Origin: Haplomitrium mnioides
Taxonomy: Eukaryota; Marchantiophyta; Haplomitriopsida; Calobryales
Length of the DNA stretch: 56,183 bases
Assembly: GCA_049999725.1 (NCBI GenBank)
Contig: JBNGIS010020614.1
Span: forward strand, 1-56,183
Reading direction: 5' to 3'
The translations under genes and the position numbers were made by a program. The notes beneath the pieces are model-generated. The model had not been told where the DNA came from and ran no database searches. It saw nothing but the letters and a program-made list of their open reading frames with translations. Below are positions 42,601 through 56,183 of the stretch, piece after piece (position 1 is the first letter of the stretch; every line of letters starts with the position of its first letter).

Positions 42601-45600
42601 TGCACTCATGTTTATATCAATATTGAACTCTAGTATGTCCTCCAAGAAGGACTTGTTCATATATCAATTTTCAACTCTAGTATGAACTCTAAGATGCACT
42701 TTTTTATATATCAATGTTGAACTCTAGTTTTTATTCTAGGATACACTTGTCTACATATCAATGTTGAGCTCTAGAATGAACTCCAAGATGGACTTGTTTA
42801 CATATCAATGATGAACACTAGTTAAAACTCTAAGATGCACTTGCTTACATATCAATCTTGAACTCTAGAATAATTGCTAGGATGCACTTGTTTATATATC
42901 AATTTTGAACTCTTGTATGAACTCAAAGATGCAGTTAATGATATATGAATGTTGAACTCTTGTATGAACTCAAAGATGCACTTGTTAACACATGAATGTT
43001 GAACTCTAGTATGAACTCCACGATGCACTTGTTTACATATCAATGTTAAACTCTAGTTTGTCATCCAAGATTGGTTTGTTGACACATCAATTTTCAACTC
43101 TATTATGAACTCTATGATGCACTTATTTACATATCAATGTTGAAATCTAGTATGAACTCTTAGAAGCACTTGTTTACATATGAATGTTGACTTCTAGAAT
43201 CAACTCCAAGATCTACTTGTCTACATATGAGTGTTGAGCTCTAGTATGAACTCTATGATGCACTTGTTGACATATCAATGTTGAACTCTAGCATAAACTC
43301 TAAGATTCACTTGTTTACATATCAATATTGAGGTGTATTGCGAACTCTAAAATGCACTTGATAAATTTCAATGTTGAACTCTAGTATGAACTTTAACATG
43401 CACTTGTTGACATATCAATATTGAACCATAGTGTGAACTCTAAGATGCACTTGCTTACATATCAATCTTGAACTCTAGAATGAGCTCCAAGATGCACTTG
43501 TTTACATATCGATGTTGAACTCGGGTATGAACTCTAAGATTCGCTTGTTCAAATATCCTTATTGAGCTCTAGTATGAACTTTCAGATGCACTTGATAAAT
43601 ATCAATGTTGAACTCTAGTATGAACTCTAGGATGCACTTGTTAACATATCAATGTTAAACTCTAGTTTGAACTCCAAGGTACATATCAATGTTGAATTCT
43701 AGAATAAACTCTTAGATGCAATTGTTTACATATCCTTGTTGAACTCTAGTATGAACTTTAAGATGCACTTGTTTACATATCAATGTTGAACTCTTGTTTG
43801 AACTCTAAGATGCACGTGTTTACATATCAATGTTGAACTCTTGTATAAACTCAAACATGCACTTGTTTAAATATAAATGTTGATTTCTAGTATGAACTCT
43901 TAGATACACTTGTTTACAAATCAAAGTTGAACTCAAGTATGAAGTCTAAAATGCACTTGTTTATACATCAATGTTGAATTCTAGTATGAAGTCTATGATG
44001 CACTTATTTCTATATCAATCTTGAACTCTAGAATGAAATCCATGATGCATTTGCCTACATATCAATGTTGAACTCTTGTGTGAACTCTAACATGCACTTG
44101 TTTACAAATCAATGTTGAACTCTAGTATGAACTCTAAGCTTTACTTGTTTAAATATCAATGTTGAATGCTAGTATGAACTTTAGGATGCACTTGTTAACA
44201 TGTAATCGTTGAACTCTACTATGAAATCTAGGATGCACTTACTTACATAAACATTTTGAACTCTAGTATGAACTCTAAGATTCACTTGTTTACATATCAA
44301 TATTGAGCTCTAGTATGAACTCTAAGATGCACTTGATATATATCAATGTTGAGCTTTAGGATGAACTTTAACATACACTTGTTGATATATTAATGTTGAA
44401 GTACATTGTGAACTATAACATCCACTTGCTCACATATCAATCTTGAACTCTATAACAATCCCTAAAATGCACTTGTTTACATATAAATATTGAACTCTAA
44501 TATGAACTCTAAGATGCAGTTGTCTACATATCAATGTTAAACTCTACTATGAACTCTAAGACTCACTAGTTAACATATCAATATTGAGCTCTAGTATGAA
44601 CTCTAAGATGCACTTGATAAAAATCAATGTTGAACTCTACTATGAACTTAAAAATGCACTTGTTGATATATGAATGTTGAACTATAGTGTGAACTCAAAG
44701 ATGCACTTGCTTAGAGATCAAGCTTGAACTCTAGAATGACCTCTAAGATGCACTTGTTTACATATCAATGTTGAACTCTAGTATGAGCCCTAAGATGAAC
44801 TTGTTTACATATCAATGTTGAGCTCTAGTACAAACTCAAAGATGTGCTTGATAAATATCAATGTTGAGATCTCCCATGAACTTTAAAATGCACTTGTTGA
44901 CATATGAATGTTGAACTATAGTGTGAACTCTAAGATGCACTTGCTTAGAGATCAATCTTGAACTCTAGAATGACCTCTAAGATGCACTTGTTTACATATC
45001 AATGTTGAACTCTACTTTGAACTCTAAGATGCACTTGTTTACATATTAATGTTGAACTATAGCTTGAACTTCAAGATGCACTTGTTTACAAATCAATGTT
45101 GAACTGTAGTGTGAACTCTAAGATGTACTTGTTTACATATCAATGTTGAACTCTAGTATGAACTCTACGATGCACCTATTTTAGATGTAAAACTCTAGTA
45201 TAAACTCCAAGATACATATCAATGTTGAATTCTAGAATGAACTCTAAGATGCACTTGTTTACATGTCAATTTTAAACTCTAGTGTGAACTCCAAGATGCA
45301 CTTGCTTACATACCAATCTAAAACTCTAGAATGATTTCTGAGATGCACTTGTTTGCATATCAATGTTCAACTCTAGTATGAACTCCAAGATGCACTTGTT
45401 TACATATCAATGTTTAACTCTAGGATGAACTCTAAGATGCACTTGTTTACTTATCAATGTTGAACTCTAGTATGAACTCTAATATTCACTTATTTATATT
45501 TCAATGTTGAACTCTAGTTTGAACTCCACGATTCACTTGTCTACACATCAATATTGAGCTCTAGTATGAACCCTAAGATGCATCTGATAAATATCAATGT

Positions 45601-45659
45601 TATACTTTAATATGAACTCTAAGATGCACTTGTTTACATATCAATGTTAAACTCTAGTT

Positions 45660-48600
45660 GGAACTCCAAGGTACATATCGATTTTGAATTCGAGAATGAA
45701 CTCTAAGATGCACTTGTTTACATATCATTGTTGAACTCTAGTATGAGCTTTAAGATGTACTTGTTTACACATCAATGTTGAACTCTAGTATGTTCTCTAA
45801 GATGGACTTGTTGACATATCAATGTTGAACTCTAGTATGAACTCTAAGATGCACTTGTTTACATATCAATGTTGAACTCTTTTATGAACTCTTACATGCA
45901 CTTGTTTACATATCAATTTTGAACTCTAGTATGAAATCTAAAATACACTTGTTTATATATCAATGTTAAATTCTAGTATGAACTCTATGATGCACTTGCT
46001 TTTATATCAATCTTGAACTCTAGAATGAAATCCATGATGCATTTGTTTACATATCAATGTTGAACTCTTGTTTGAGTTCTAAGATGCACTTGTTGCATAT
46101 CAATGTTGAGCTGTAGTATGAACTCCAAGATGCACTTGTTTAAATATCAATGTTGAACCCTAGTATGAATTCTAAGATGCACTTGTTTGCATATCAATGT
46201 TGAACTCTAGTATGATCTCTACGATGCACATGTCTACATATCAATGTTAAAGTCTAGTTAGAACACTAAGATACATGTCAATGTTGATTTCTAGAATGAA
46301 CTCTAGCATGCATTTTTTTACATATCAATGTTGAACTCTTGTATGGACTCTAAGGCGCACTTGTTTACATATCAATTTTGAGTTGTAATTTGTCAATAAA
46401 GATGGATTTGTTTATATATCAATGTTGAACTCTAGTATGAACTCTAACATGCACTTGTCTACATATCACTGCTGGATTGTAGTATGAACTCTAAGATGCA
46501 CTTATTTACATATCAATGTTGAACTCTAAAATGAACTTTAAGATGTACTTTTTTGCACATCATTGTTGAACTCTAGTATGAACTCTAAAATGCACTCGTT
46601 TACATATCAATGTTGAACTCTAGTATAAACTCCAGAATTCTTTTGTTTACATATCAATATTAAACTCTAGTATAAACTCTAGGATGCACTTTATCAATAT
46701 CAATGTTGGACTCTAGCATAAACTTTAACATGCACTTGTTGGCATGTCAATGTTGAACTCTAGTGTGAACTCTTAGATGCACTTGCCTACACAACAATCC
46801 TAAACTCTAGAATGATTTCTAAGATACGCTTGTTTATATATCAATGCTAAAATCTAGTATGAACTCTACGATGCACTTGTTCACATATCAATGTTAAACT
46901 CTTGTATGAACTCCAAGGTACATATCAATGTTGAATTCTAGAATTAACTCTAAGATTCACTTGTTTACATATCGTTGTTGAGCTCTAGTATGAACTCCAA
47001 GATGCACTTGTTTACATATCAATCTTGAACTCTAGTATGAACTCTAATATAAGTTCTAAGATGCACTTGTTTATATATTAATGTTGAACTCTAGTGTGAA
47101 CTCCAAGATGCACTTGCTTACATAGCAATCTTGAACTTTAGAATGATCTCTAAGATGCACTTGTTTACATATCAATGTTCAACTCTAGTATGAACTCCAA
47201 GCTGCACTTGTTTACAGATCAATGCTGAACTCTAGGATGAACTCTAAGATGCACTTGTTTACATATCAATGTTGAACTCTAGTATGAACTTAAAGATTCA
47301 CTTGTTTATATTTCAATATTAAACTCTAGTATGAACTCTAAGATTCACTTGTTTACATATCAATATTGAGCTCAAGTATGAACTCTTAGATGCACTTGAT
47401 AAATATTAATGTTGAACTCTAGTATGAACTCTAAGATGCACTTGTTTACAAATCAATGTTAAACTCTTGTTGGAACTCCAAGGTACATATAAATGTTGAA
47501 TTCTAGAATGAACTCTAAGATGCGCTTGCTTACATATCGTTGTTGAACTCTAGTTTGAACTTTAAGATGCACTTTTTTACATATCAATGTTGAACTCTAC
47601 TATATTCTTCAAGATGGACTTGTTGACATATCAATGTTGAACTCTAGTATGAACTCTAAGATGCACTTGTTTACATGTCAATGTTGAACTCTAGTATGAT
47701 CTCTACGATGCACTTGTTTACATATCAATGTTTAACTCTAGTATGAACTCTAAGATACATATCAATGTTGAATTCTAGAATGAACTCTAACATGCATTTG
47801 TTTATATATCATTGTTGAACTCTAAGATGTACTTGTTTACATATCAATGTTGAGATATAGTTTGTCATCTATATTGGACTTGTTGATATATCAATGTTGA
47901 ACTCTAGTATAAACTCTAACGTGCAATTGTCTACATATCAATGTTAAACTGTAGCATGAACTGTGAGATGAACTTATTTACATATCAATGTTGAACTCTA
48001 AAATTAACTTTGAGATGCACTTCTTTACGCATCATTGTTGAACTCAAGTATGAACTCTAAGATGCATTTGTTTACATATCAATGTTGAACTCTAGTATCA
48101 TCTCCAGAATCTACTTATATACATATAGAAATTAAGCACTAGTATGAACTCTAAGATGCACTTTATCAATATCAATGTCGGACTCTAGTGTAAACTTTCA
48201 CATGCACTTGTTTACATGTCAATATTGAACTCTAGTGTGAACTCTAGTACGACCTCTTAGATGCACATGTTCAGATATCCATGTTGAACTATAGTATGAA
48301 CTCCATGATGCACTTGTTTGCATATCAATGTTGAACTCTAAGATTAACTCTAAGATGCACTTGTTTATATATCAATATTGAGCTCAAGTATGAACTCCAA
48401 GATGCACTTTATCAATATCAATGTTGGACTCTACTATAAACTTCAACATGCACTTGTTGACATGTCAATGTTGAACTCTAGGGTGAACTCTAAGATGCAC
48501 TTGCTTACAAAACAATCTCGAACTCTAGAATGATCTCTAAGATGCACTTGTTTACATATCAATGTTGAACTCTAGCATGAACTCTACGATGCACTTGTTT

Positions 48601-50940
48601 ATATATCAATGTTGAACTCTAGTATGTACTCCAAGATACATATCAATGTTGAATTCTATAGTGAACTCTACGATGCACTTGTTTACATATCGTTCTTGAA
48701 CTCTAGTATGAACTCTAAAATGCACTTGTTTACATATCAATGTTGAACTCTAATATGAACTTTAAGATGCACTTGTTTGCATATTATTGTTGAACTCTTG
48801 TGTGAACTCTAAGATGTACTTGCTTACACACCGATCTTGAACTCTAGAATGATCTCTAAGATGCACTTGTTTACATATCAATGTTCACCTCTAGTATGAA
48901 CTCCAAGATGCACTTGTTTACATATCAATGTTGAACTCTAGGATGAACTCTAAGATGCACTTGTTTACATATCAATGTTGAACTCTAGTATGAAATCTAA
49001 GATTCACTTGTCTACATTTCAATGTTGAACTCTAACATGAACTCCAAGATTCACTTGATTACATATCAATTTTGAGCTCTAGTATGAACTCTTTGATGCA
49101 CTTGATAATTATCAATGTTGCACTCTAGTATGAAGTTTAAGATGCACTTGTTTACATATCAATTTTAAACTCTAGTTGGAACTCCAAGGTACATATCAAT
49201 GTTGAATTCTAGAATGAACTTTAAGATGCGCTTGCTTACATATCGTTGTTGAACGCTAGTATGAACTTTAAGATGCACTTTTTACATATCAATGTTGAAC
49301 TCTACTATGTTCTTCAAGATGGACTTGTTGACATATCAATGTTGAACTCTAGTATGAACTCTAAGATGCACTTGTTTTCATATCAATGTTGAACCCTAGT
49401 ATGAACTCTAAGATGCACTTGTTTGCATATCCATGTTGAACTCTAGTATGATCTCTACGATGCACTTGTTTACATATCAATATTTAACTCTAGTATGAAC
49501 TCTAAGATACATATCAATGTTGAATTCTAGAATGAACTCTAATATGCATTTGTTTATATATCATTGTTGAACTCTAGTATGAACTCTAAGATGTACTTGT
49601 TTACATATCAATGTTGAGCTATAGTTTGTCATCTATATTGGACTTGTTGATATATCAATGTTGAACTCTAGTATAAACTCTAACGTGCACTTGTCTACAT
49701 ATCAATGTTAAATTGTAGCATGAACTGTGAGATGAACTTATTTACATATCAATGTTGAACTCTAAAATTAACTCTGAGATGCACTTCTTTACACATCATT
49801 GTTGAACTCTAGTATGAATCTAAGATGCATTCGTTTACATTTCAATGTTGAACTCGAGTATCAACTCCATAATCTACTTGTATACATATCAAAATTAAGC
49901 TCTAGTATGAACTCTAAGATGCACTTTATCAATATCAATGTAAGACTCTGGTGTAATCTTTCACATGCACTTGTTTACATGTCAATGTTGAACCCTAGTG
50001 TGAACTCTAGTACGACCTCTTAGATGCACATGTTCAGATATCCATGTTGAACTATAGAATGAACTCTAGGATGCACTTGTTTACATATCAATGTTGAACT
50101 CTAAGATTAACTCTATGATGCACTTGTTTACATATGAATATTGAGCTCAAGTATGAACTCTAAGATGCACTTTATCAATATCAATGTTGGACTCTAGTAT
50201 ATACTTCAACATGCACTTGTTCACATGTCAATGTTGAACTCTATGGTGAACTCTAAAATGCACTTGCTTACAAAACAATCTCGAACTCTAGAATGATCTC
50301 TAAGATCCACTTGTTTACATATCAATGTTAAACTCTAGCATGAACTCTACGATGCACTTGTTTACATATCAATGTTGAACTCTAGTATGAACTCCAAGAT
50401 ACATATCAATGTTGAATTCTAGATTGAACTCTACGATGCACTTGTTTACATATCGTTCTTGAACTCTAGTATGAACTCTAAGATGCACTTGTTAACATAT
50501 CAATGTTGAACTCTAATATGAACTTTAAGATGCACTTGTTTATATATTATTGTTGAACTCTAGTGTGAACTCTAGGATGTACTTGCTTACACACCAATCT
50601 TGAACTCTAGAATGATCTCTAAGATGCACTTGTTCTCATATCAATGTTCAACTCTAGTATGAACTCCAAGATGCACTTGTTTACATATCAATGTTAAACT
50701 CTAGAATGAACTCTTAGATGCACTCATTTACCTATCAATGTTGAACTCTAGTATGAAATCTAAGATTCACTTGTTTACATTTCAATGTTGAACTGTAGCA
50801 TGAACTCTAAGATTCACTTGTTTACATATCAATATTGAGCTCTAGTATGAAATCCTAAATGCACTTGATAAATATCAATGTTGCACTCTAGTATGAACTT
50901 CAAGATGCACTTGTTTACATATCAATTTTAAATTCTAAAT
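45660..50940. repeat. Three tandem higher-order units of about 1.7-1.8 kb
   Basis: The landmark ggaactccaaggta occurs at 45660, 47472, 49178 and (as ggaactccaaggtagat) 50941, spacings of 1812, 1706 and 1763 bp, or about 36-38 monomers. Within each unit the same rare monomers follow in order: a gtttgtcatctatattgg type unit (clear in the second and third), a ctttatcaatatcaatg unit, and the cttgcttacac..aatcttgaactctagaatgatc unit. The second and third units are the most alike. Differences include gain of single monomers. A partial further copy is at about 53451-54860. Confidence 0.85.
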
Positions 50941-51169
50941 GGAACTCCAAGGTAGATATCAATGTTGAATTCTAGAATGAACTTTAAGATGCAGTTGCTT
51001 ACATATCGTTATTGAACGCTAGTGTGAACTTTAAGATGCACTTGTTTATATATCAATGTTGAACTCTAGTATGTTCTCCAAGATAGCCTTGTTGACATAT
51101 CAATGTTGAACTATAGTATGAAGTCTAAGATGCACTTGTTTACATACCAATGTTGAACTCTAGTATGAA

Positions 51170-53450
51170 CTCTTACATGCACTTGTTTACATAAAAATGT
51201 TGATTTCAAGTATGAACTCTAAGATGCACTTGTCTACAAATAAACATTGAACTCTAGTATGAAGTCTTAAATGCACTTGTTTATAGATCAATATTGAATT
51301 ATAGTATGAACTCTATGATGGACTTGTTTTTATATCAATCTTGAACTCTAGAATGAAATCCATGATGCATTTGACTACATATCAATGTTGAACTCTTGTT
51401 TGAACTCTTACATGCACTTGCTTACAAATCAATGTTGAACTCTAGTATGAACTCAAAGATGCACTTGTTTACATATCAATGTTGAATGCTAGAATGAACT
51501 TTAAGATGCACTTATTAACATATCAATGTTGAACTCTACTATGAAACCTAGGATGCACTTACCTACATATGAATGTTGAACTCTAGTGTGAACTCTAAGA
51601 TTCACTTGTTTACATATCAATATTGAGCTCTAAGATGCACTTGATGTACATCAATGTTGAACTTTGGGATGAAATTCAACATGCATTCGTTGACATATCA
51701 ATGTTGAAGTCTATTCTTAAGTACAACATGTACTTGGTTACATATCAATCTTGAACTCTAGAATGATCACTAAGATGCACTTGTTTACATATCAACGTTG
51801 AACTCTAGCATGAACTCTTAGATGCAGTAGTTTACATATCAATGTTAAACTCTGGTATGAACTCTAACACTCACTTGTTTGCATATCAATATTGAGCTCT
51901 AGTATGAACTCTAAGATGCACTTGTTTACATATAAATGTTGAACTCGAGTATGAACTCTTACATGCACTTGTTTACATAAAAATGTTGATTTCTAGTATG
52001 AACTCTAAGATGTACTTGTTTACATATCAATGTTGAACCTTAGTATGAAGTCTAAAATGCACTTGTTTATATATCAATGTTAAATTCTAGTATGAACTCT
52101 ATGATGCACTTGTTTTATATCAATCTTGAACTCTAGAATGAAAGCCATGATGCATTTGTCTACATATCAATTTTGAACTCTTGTTTGAGTTCTAAGATGC
52201 ACTTGTTTACAAATGAATGTTGAACTCTAGTATGAACTCTAAGATGCAGTTGTATATATATCAATGTGTAACCCTAGTATGAACTCTAAGATGCACTTGT
52301 TTACATATCAATGTTGAACTCTAGTAGGAAATCCAGTATGAACTCTAAGATGCACTTGTTTACATATCAATGTTGAACTCTAGTAGGAACTCCAGTATGA
52401 ACTCTAAGATGCACTTGTTTACATATCAATGTTAAACTCTAGTATGAACCCTAAGATGCACTTGTTTACATATCAATGTTGAACTCTAGCATGAATTCTT
52501 ACATGCACTTGTTTACATAAAAATGTTGATTTCCAGTATGAACTCTAAGATGCACTTGTTTACATATCAATGTTGGACTCTAGTATGAAGTCTACAATGC
52601 ACTGGTTTATATATCAATGTTGAATTCTAGTATGAACTCTATGATCCACTTGTTTTTATATCAATCTTGAACTCTAGAATGAAATCCATAATGTATTTGT
52701 CTACATATCATTGTAGAACTCTTGATCGAGTTCTAAGATGCACTTGTTTACAAATCAAAGTTGAACTCTAGTATGAACTCTAAGATGCACTTGTTTACAT
52801 ATCAATGTTGAACACTAATATGAACTATAAGATGCACTTGTTTTAATTACAGTGTTGAACTCTAGTATGAACTCTAGTATAAACTCCAAGATCCACTTGT
52901 CTCTATATCAATGTTGAACTCTAGTATGAACTCTTACATGCACTTGTTTACATAAAAATGTTGATTTCTAGTATGAAGTCTAAAATGCACTTGTTTATAT
53001 ATCAATGTTTAATTCTAGTCTGAACTCTATGATACACTTGTTTTTATATCAATCTTGAACTTTAGAATGAAATCCATGATGCATTTGTCTACATGTCAAT
53101 GTTGAACTTTTGTTTGAGTTCTCAGATGCATTTGTTTACAAATCATATTTGAACTCTAGTATGAACTCTAAGATGCACTTGTTTACATATCAATGTTAAA
53201 CCCTAGTATGAACTCTAAGATGCACTTGTCTACATATCAATGTTGAACTCTAGTAGGAACTCCAGTATGAACTCTAAGATGCACTTATTTATATATCAAT
53301 GTTGAACTCTAGTATGAACTCTAAGATGCACTTGTTTACATATCAATGTTGAACTCTAGTATGAACTCTAAGATGCACTTGTTTTCATATCAATGTTGAA
53401 TCCTAGTATAAACTCCAAGATGCACTTGTTTGCATATCAATGTTGAACTC
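51170..53450. repeat. Shorter higher-order series (about 380-790 bp)
   Basis: Recurring cassette of variants: tttacataaaaatgttgatttc, gaagtctaaaatgcac, tttttatatcaatcttg, gaaatccatgatgcatttg, ctcttgtttgagttc. The gaaatccatgatg landmark is at about 51356, 52143, 52680 and 53064, so the unit length varies. The series returns at about 55080-56183 (landmark at 55286 and 55765). Confidence 0.78.
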
Positions 53451-54860
53451 TAGTATGATCTCTACGATGCATTTGCTTACATATCAATGTCAAACTTGAG
53501 TATGAACTCTAAGATACATATCAATGTTGAATTCTAGAATGAACTCTAACATGCATTTGTTTAAATATCATTGTTGCACTCTAGTATGAACTCTAAGATA
53601 TACTTGTTTACATATCAATGTTGCGCTAGAGTTTGTCATCTATATTGGACTTGTTGATATATCAATGTTGAAGTCTAGTGTGAACTCTAACGTTCACTTG
53701 TCTACATATCAATGTTAAATTGTAGTAGGAACTCTCAGATGCACTTGTTTACATATCAATGTTGAACTCTAAAATTAACTCTGAGATGCACTTCTTTACA
53801 TATCATTGTTGAACTCTAACATAAACTCTAAGATGCACTCGTTCATATATCAATGTTGAACTATACTATCAACTCTAGAATCCACTTGTATGCATATTAA
53901 TAACAAGCTCTAGTCTGAACTCTAAGATGCACTTCATGAATATCAATGTCGGACTCTAGTGTAAACTTTGACATGCACTTGTTTACATGTCAATGTTGAA
54001 CTCTAGTGTGAACTCTAATACAACCTTCTAGATGCACTTGTTCACATATCAATGTTGAACTCTAGTATGAACTGCAAGATGCACTTGTTTATATATCAAT
54101 GTTGAACTCTAAGATAAACTCTAAGATGCACTTGTCTACATATCAATATTGAGCTCTAGTATGAACTCTAAGATGCACTTTATCAATATCAATGACGGAC
54201 TCTAGTATAATCTTCAACATGTACTTGTTGCTATGTCAATGTTGAACTCTAGTGTGAACTGAAAGATGCACTTGCTTATAAAACAATCTCGAACTCTAGA
54301 ATGATTTCTTTGATGCACTTGTTTACATATGAATGTTGAACTCTAGCACGAACTCTACGATGCACTTTTTTACATATCAATGTTGAACTCTAGTATGAAC
54401 TCCAAGATACATATCAATGTTGAATTCTAGAGTGAACTCTAAGATGCACTTGTTTACATATCAGTCTTGAACTCTAGTATGAACTCTAAGATGCACTTGT
54501 TTACATATCAATGTTGAACTCTAGTAGGAACTCCAATGTGAACTCTAAGATGCACTTGTTTATATATTAATGTTGAGCTCTAGTGTGAACTCTAAGATGC
54601 ACTTGCTTGCATACCAATCTTGATCTCTAGAATGATCTCTAAGATACACTTGTTTACATATCAATGTTCAACTCTAGTATGAACTCCAAGATGCACTTGC
54701 TTATATATCAATGTTGAACTCTAGGATGAACTCTAAAATGCACCTATTAACATATCAATGTTCCACTCTAGTGTGAAATCTAAGATTCACTTGTTTCCAT
54801 TTCAATGTTGAACTCTAGTATGAACTCTAAGATGCACTTGTTTACAAATCAATTTTAAAC
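53451..54860. repeat. Partial fourth copy of the 1.7-kb higher-order unit
   Basis: Starts at gtatgatctctacgatgc (53451), matching 47690 and 49440, and runs to ttggaactccaacgtac (54859). It is separated from the tandem set by the shorter series, so the right array is a mosaic of two unit types. Confidence 0.75.
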
Positions 54861-56183
54861 TCTAGTTGGAACTCCAACGTACAAATCAATGTTGAACTCT
54901 AGTATGAACTCTAACATGCACCTGTTTACATATCAATGTTGAACCCTAGTATAAACTCTATAATGCACTTGTTTACATATCAGTAATGAACTCTAGTAGG
55001 AACTCCAGTATGAACTCTAAGATCCACTTGTTTACATATCAATATTGAACTCTAGTATGAACTCTAAGATGCACTTGTTTACATATCAATGTTGAACTCT
55101 TTTATGAACTCTTACATACACTTGTTTATATAAAAATGTTGATTTCTAGTATGAACTCTAAAATGCACTTGTTTACAAATCAAAGTTGAACTCTAGTATG
55201 AAGTCTAAAAAGCACTTGTTTATATATCAATGTTGAATTCTAGCATGAACTCTATGATCCACTTTTTTTTATATCAATCTTGAACTCTAGAATGAAATCC
55301 ATGATGCATTTCTCTACATATGAATGTTGAACTACTGTTTAAACTCAAACATGCACTTGTTTACAAATCAATATTGACCTCTAGTATGAACTCAAAGATG
55401 CAATTGTTTACATATCAATGTTGAATGCTAGTATGAACTCCAAGATGCACTTGTCTACATATCAATAATAAATTCTAGTAGGAACTCATGTATCAACTCT
55501 AAGATCCACTGGTCTACATATCAATGTTGAACTCTAGTATGAACTCTAAGATGCACTTGTTTACATATGAATGTTGAACTCTAGTACGAACTCCTACATG
55601 CACTTGTTTACATAAAAATGTTGATTTCTAGTATGAACTCTAAGATGCACTTGTCTACATATCGATGTTGAATTCTAGTATAAAGTCTAAAATGCACTTT
55701 TTTATATATCAATATTGAATTCTAGTATGAACTCTATGATGCACTTGGTTTTATATCAATCTTGAACTCTAGAATGAAATCCATGATGCATTTGTCTACA
55801 TATCAACGTTGAACTCTTGTTTGAGTTCTAAGATGCACTTGTTTCCAAATCAATGTTGAACTCTAGTATGAACTCTAAGATGCACTTGTTTACATATCAA
55901 TGTTGAACCCTACTCTGAACTCTAAGATACACTTGTTTACATATCAATGTTGAACTCTAGTAGGAACTCCAAGATGAACTTTAAGATGCAGTTGTTTATA
56001 TATCAATCTTGAACTCTAGTATGAACTCAAAGATGCACTTGTTTATATATCAATGTTGAACTCTAGTATGAACTCTTACATGCACTTGTTTACATAAAAA
56101 TGTTGATTTCTACTATGAACTCTAAGATGCACTTGTTTACAAATCAATGTTGAACTCTAGTATGAAGTCTTAAATGCACTTGT

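Larger units (their letters stand above)
37913..56183. repeat. 47-bp satellite array, right segment
   Basis: About 389 monomers by length, running to the window edge. The first part (to about 45600) repeats the ttgataaatatc / gaactttaacatgc block at irregular spacing of about 370-1260 bp. From 45660 there are tandem higher-order units of about 1.7-1.8 kb. From about 50940 a shorter series marked by tttacataaaaatgttg and gaaatccatgatgcatttg takes over. No gene is seen, and short open stretches are by-products of the repeat. Confidence 0.97.

Noticed and set aside
42852-43043. Open reading frames inside the satellite (also 49799-50023)
   Set aside because: They are products of the 47-bp repeat read in one frame. 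The peptide repeats the monomer and has no domain. The period is not a multiple of three, so stops come and go by chance.
37913-56183. CENP-B box-like or telomeric motif in the satellite
   Set aside because: No CENP-B box consensus and no TTTAGGG-type array is visible. A centromere role is possible only from the repeat organisation and is not claimed.

Overview
The window looks like repeat-rich heterochromatin from a plant nuclear genome, probably pericentromeric. About 30.5 kb is one AT-rich satellite with a 47-bp monomer. Two old, decayed Ty3/gypsy-type LTR retrotransposons of one family interrupt it. The plant assignment rests on the element type (an integrase tail without a chromodomain, very long LTRs) and on a primer-binding site that matches the 3' end of plant tRNA-Asn as I remember it. 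I cannot name the species. No host gene, tRNA gene, rRNA gene or CRISPR array was found.

Layout: 1-1254 satellite; 1255-13838 element 1 on the minus strand (3' LTR 1255-4537, interior 4538-10419, 5' LTR 10420-13838); 13839-24823 satellite with a 10-N gap at 20096-20105; 24824-37912 element 2 on the plus strand (5' LTR 24824-28160, interior 28161-34012, 3' LTR 34013-37912); 37913-56183 satellite. The 3' LTR of element 2 contains an unrelated 542-bp solo LTR (36222-36763) with a perfect 5-bp target duplication. The two elements point away from each other. Removing element 2 with one copy of its duplication rejoins a satellite monomer.

Each element reads LTR, primer-binding site, Gag capsid-like region, zinc-knuckle nucleocapsid, aspartic protease, reverse transcriptase, RNase H, integrase, (TG)n tract, purine-rich tract, LTR. 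Both are broken by many stops and small indels. Most of the stops look like C-to-T decay when one copy is compared with the other. Some oddities are shared by both diverged copies: a -1 frame step between capsid and nucleocapsid, three zinc knuckles, and one identical stop codon between RNase H and integrase. These probably belonged to the family before insertion.

The satellite has its own architecture. In the right array there are tandem higher-order units of about 1.7-1.8 kb and a second, shorter series. In the middle array there is a diverged duplication about 5.4 kb apart. Blocks are shared between all three array segments, so they were once one array. The observations most worth a second look are the shared -1 overlap, the shared stop, the solo LTR with four G-box/ABRE cores, the higher-order satellite structure, and the sequence gap flanked by identical monomers.
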